Source: Candidatus Aminicenantota bacterium (GTDB lineage: Bacteria > Acidobacteriota > Aminicenantia > Aminicenantales > JAFGAV01). Taken from it: a stretch of DNA of 5,288 nt. The notes beneath the pieces are model-generated. The model was not told the DNA's origin. It saw only the letters and a program-made list of their open reading frames with translations, and ran no database searches. Shown here piece by piece: positions 5,238 to 5,288 of this stretch (positions are counted from its first letter, which is position 1; each line of letters begins with the position of its first letter). The stretch covers positions 1 to 5,288 of the forward strand of contig VGJG01000152.1 of NCBI GenBank assembly GCA_016867615.1. The letters run 5' to 3'. A program made the position numbers and the translations under genes.

Positions 5238-5288
5238 ATGACGCCCAGGCAAAGAATCGAATGCCTGCTCTCGGGCAGGCCCGCGGAC
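5238..5288 (+). CDS. Partial: uroporphyrinogen decarboxylase (URO-D) superfamily-like protein, N-terminus only
   Basis: Seventeen codons from ATG 5238 run off the window, reading MTPRQRIECLLSGRPAD. This resembles the first residues of URO-D superfamily proteins, which often begin M-T-x-R-x-R-(hydrophobic)-x-x-x-L-x-G-x-x-x-D before Arg-(Val/Ile)-Pro. The superfamily includes haem-pathway decarboxylases and corrinoid or cobalamin methyltransferases such as MtaA types, and this fragment cannot tell them apart. GGAAG (5230-5234) lies three bases ahead and AAGGA (5220-5224) thirteen, neither ideal. An in-frame ATG at 5187 would add 17 charged residues and is less likely. A hairpin GCCTGC/GCAGGC (5263-5280) lies inside the coding frame. 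The gap from cytochrome b suggests a separate transcription unit. Confidence 0.5.
   Translation, partial: MTPRQRIECLLSGRPAD

Overview
The window is GC-rich bacterial DNA carrying a tightly packed forward-strand respiratory operon. It encodes a membrane anchor of succinate dehydrogenase (complex II), the SdhA flavoprotein, the SdhB iron-sulfur protein, a Rieske iron-sulfur protein and a single-chain cytochrome b. The last two are the core of a quinol-oxidising cytochrome bc/b6f-type complex (complex III). From SdhA onward the genes are separated by 1 nt or overlap by 4 nt (ATGA), which indicates one co-translated unit. No marker gene fixes the taxon. The three-helix anchor resembles actinobacterial SdhD, and the cytochrome b has the cyanobacterial/Bacillus b6-type haem spacing. 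A high-GC, poorly characterised bacterial lineage is a reasonable inference, but I cannot name it.

Layout: 1-66 holds a short CTTCCGCGT-type tandem repeat and a perfect TTGACA box. 67-405 is the anchor subunit. 406-634 has no convincing gene but contains a strong GC hairpin just before the sdhA ribosome binding site. 635-2335 is sdhA, 2337-3062 sdhB, 3059-3508 the Rieske protein and 3505-4794 cytochrome b. 4795-5237 has no supported gene; about 40% GC in its middle (4931-5000), it folds on paper into a series of hairpins and contains a 21-bp near-perfect direct repeat. At 5238 a new reading frame begins whose first 17 residues resemble the start of uroporphyrinogen decarboxylase (URO-D) superfamily proteins; it runs off the window edge.

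How the genes work together: succinate is oxidised at the SdhA FAD, electrons pass through the three SdhB clusters to the quinone pool at the membrane anchor, and the Rieske/cytochrome b pair would oxidise the resulting quinol. Placing complexes II and III in one operon suggests a coordinated succinate-to-cytochrome c branch, yet no cytochrome c1/f-like gene lies in the window. The most unusual part is the intergenic region 4794-5150, a candidate structured RNA or small repeat element that I cannot assign to a known family.
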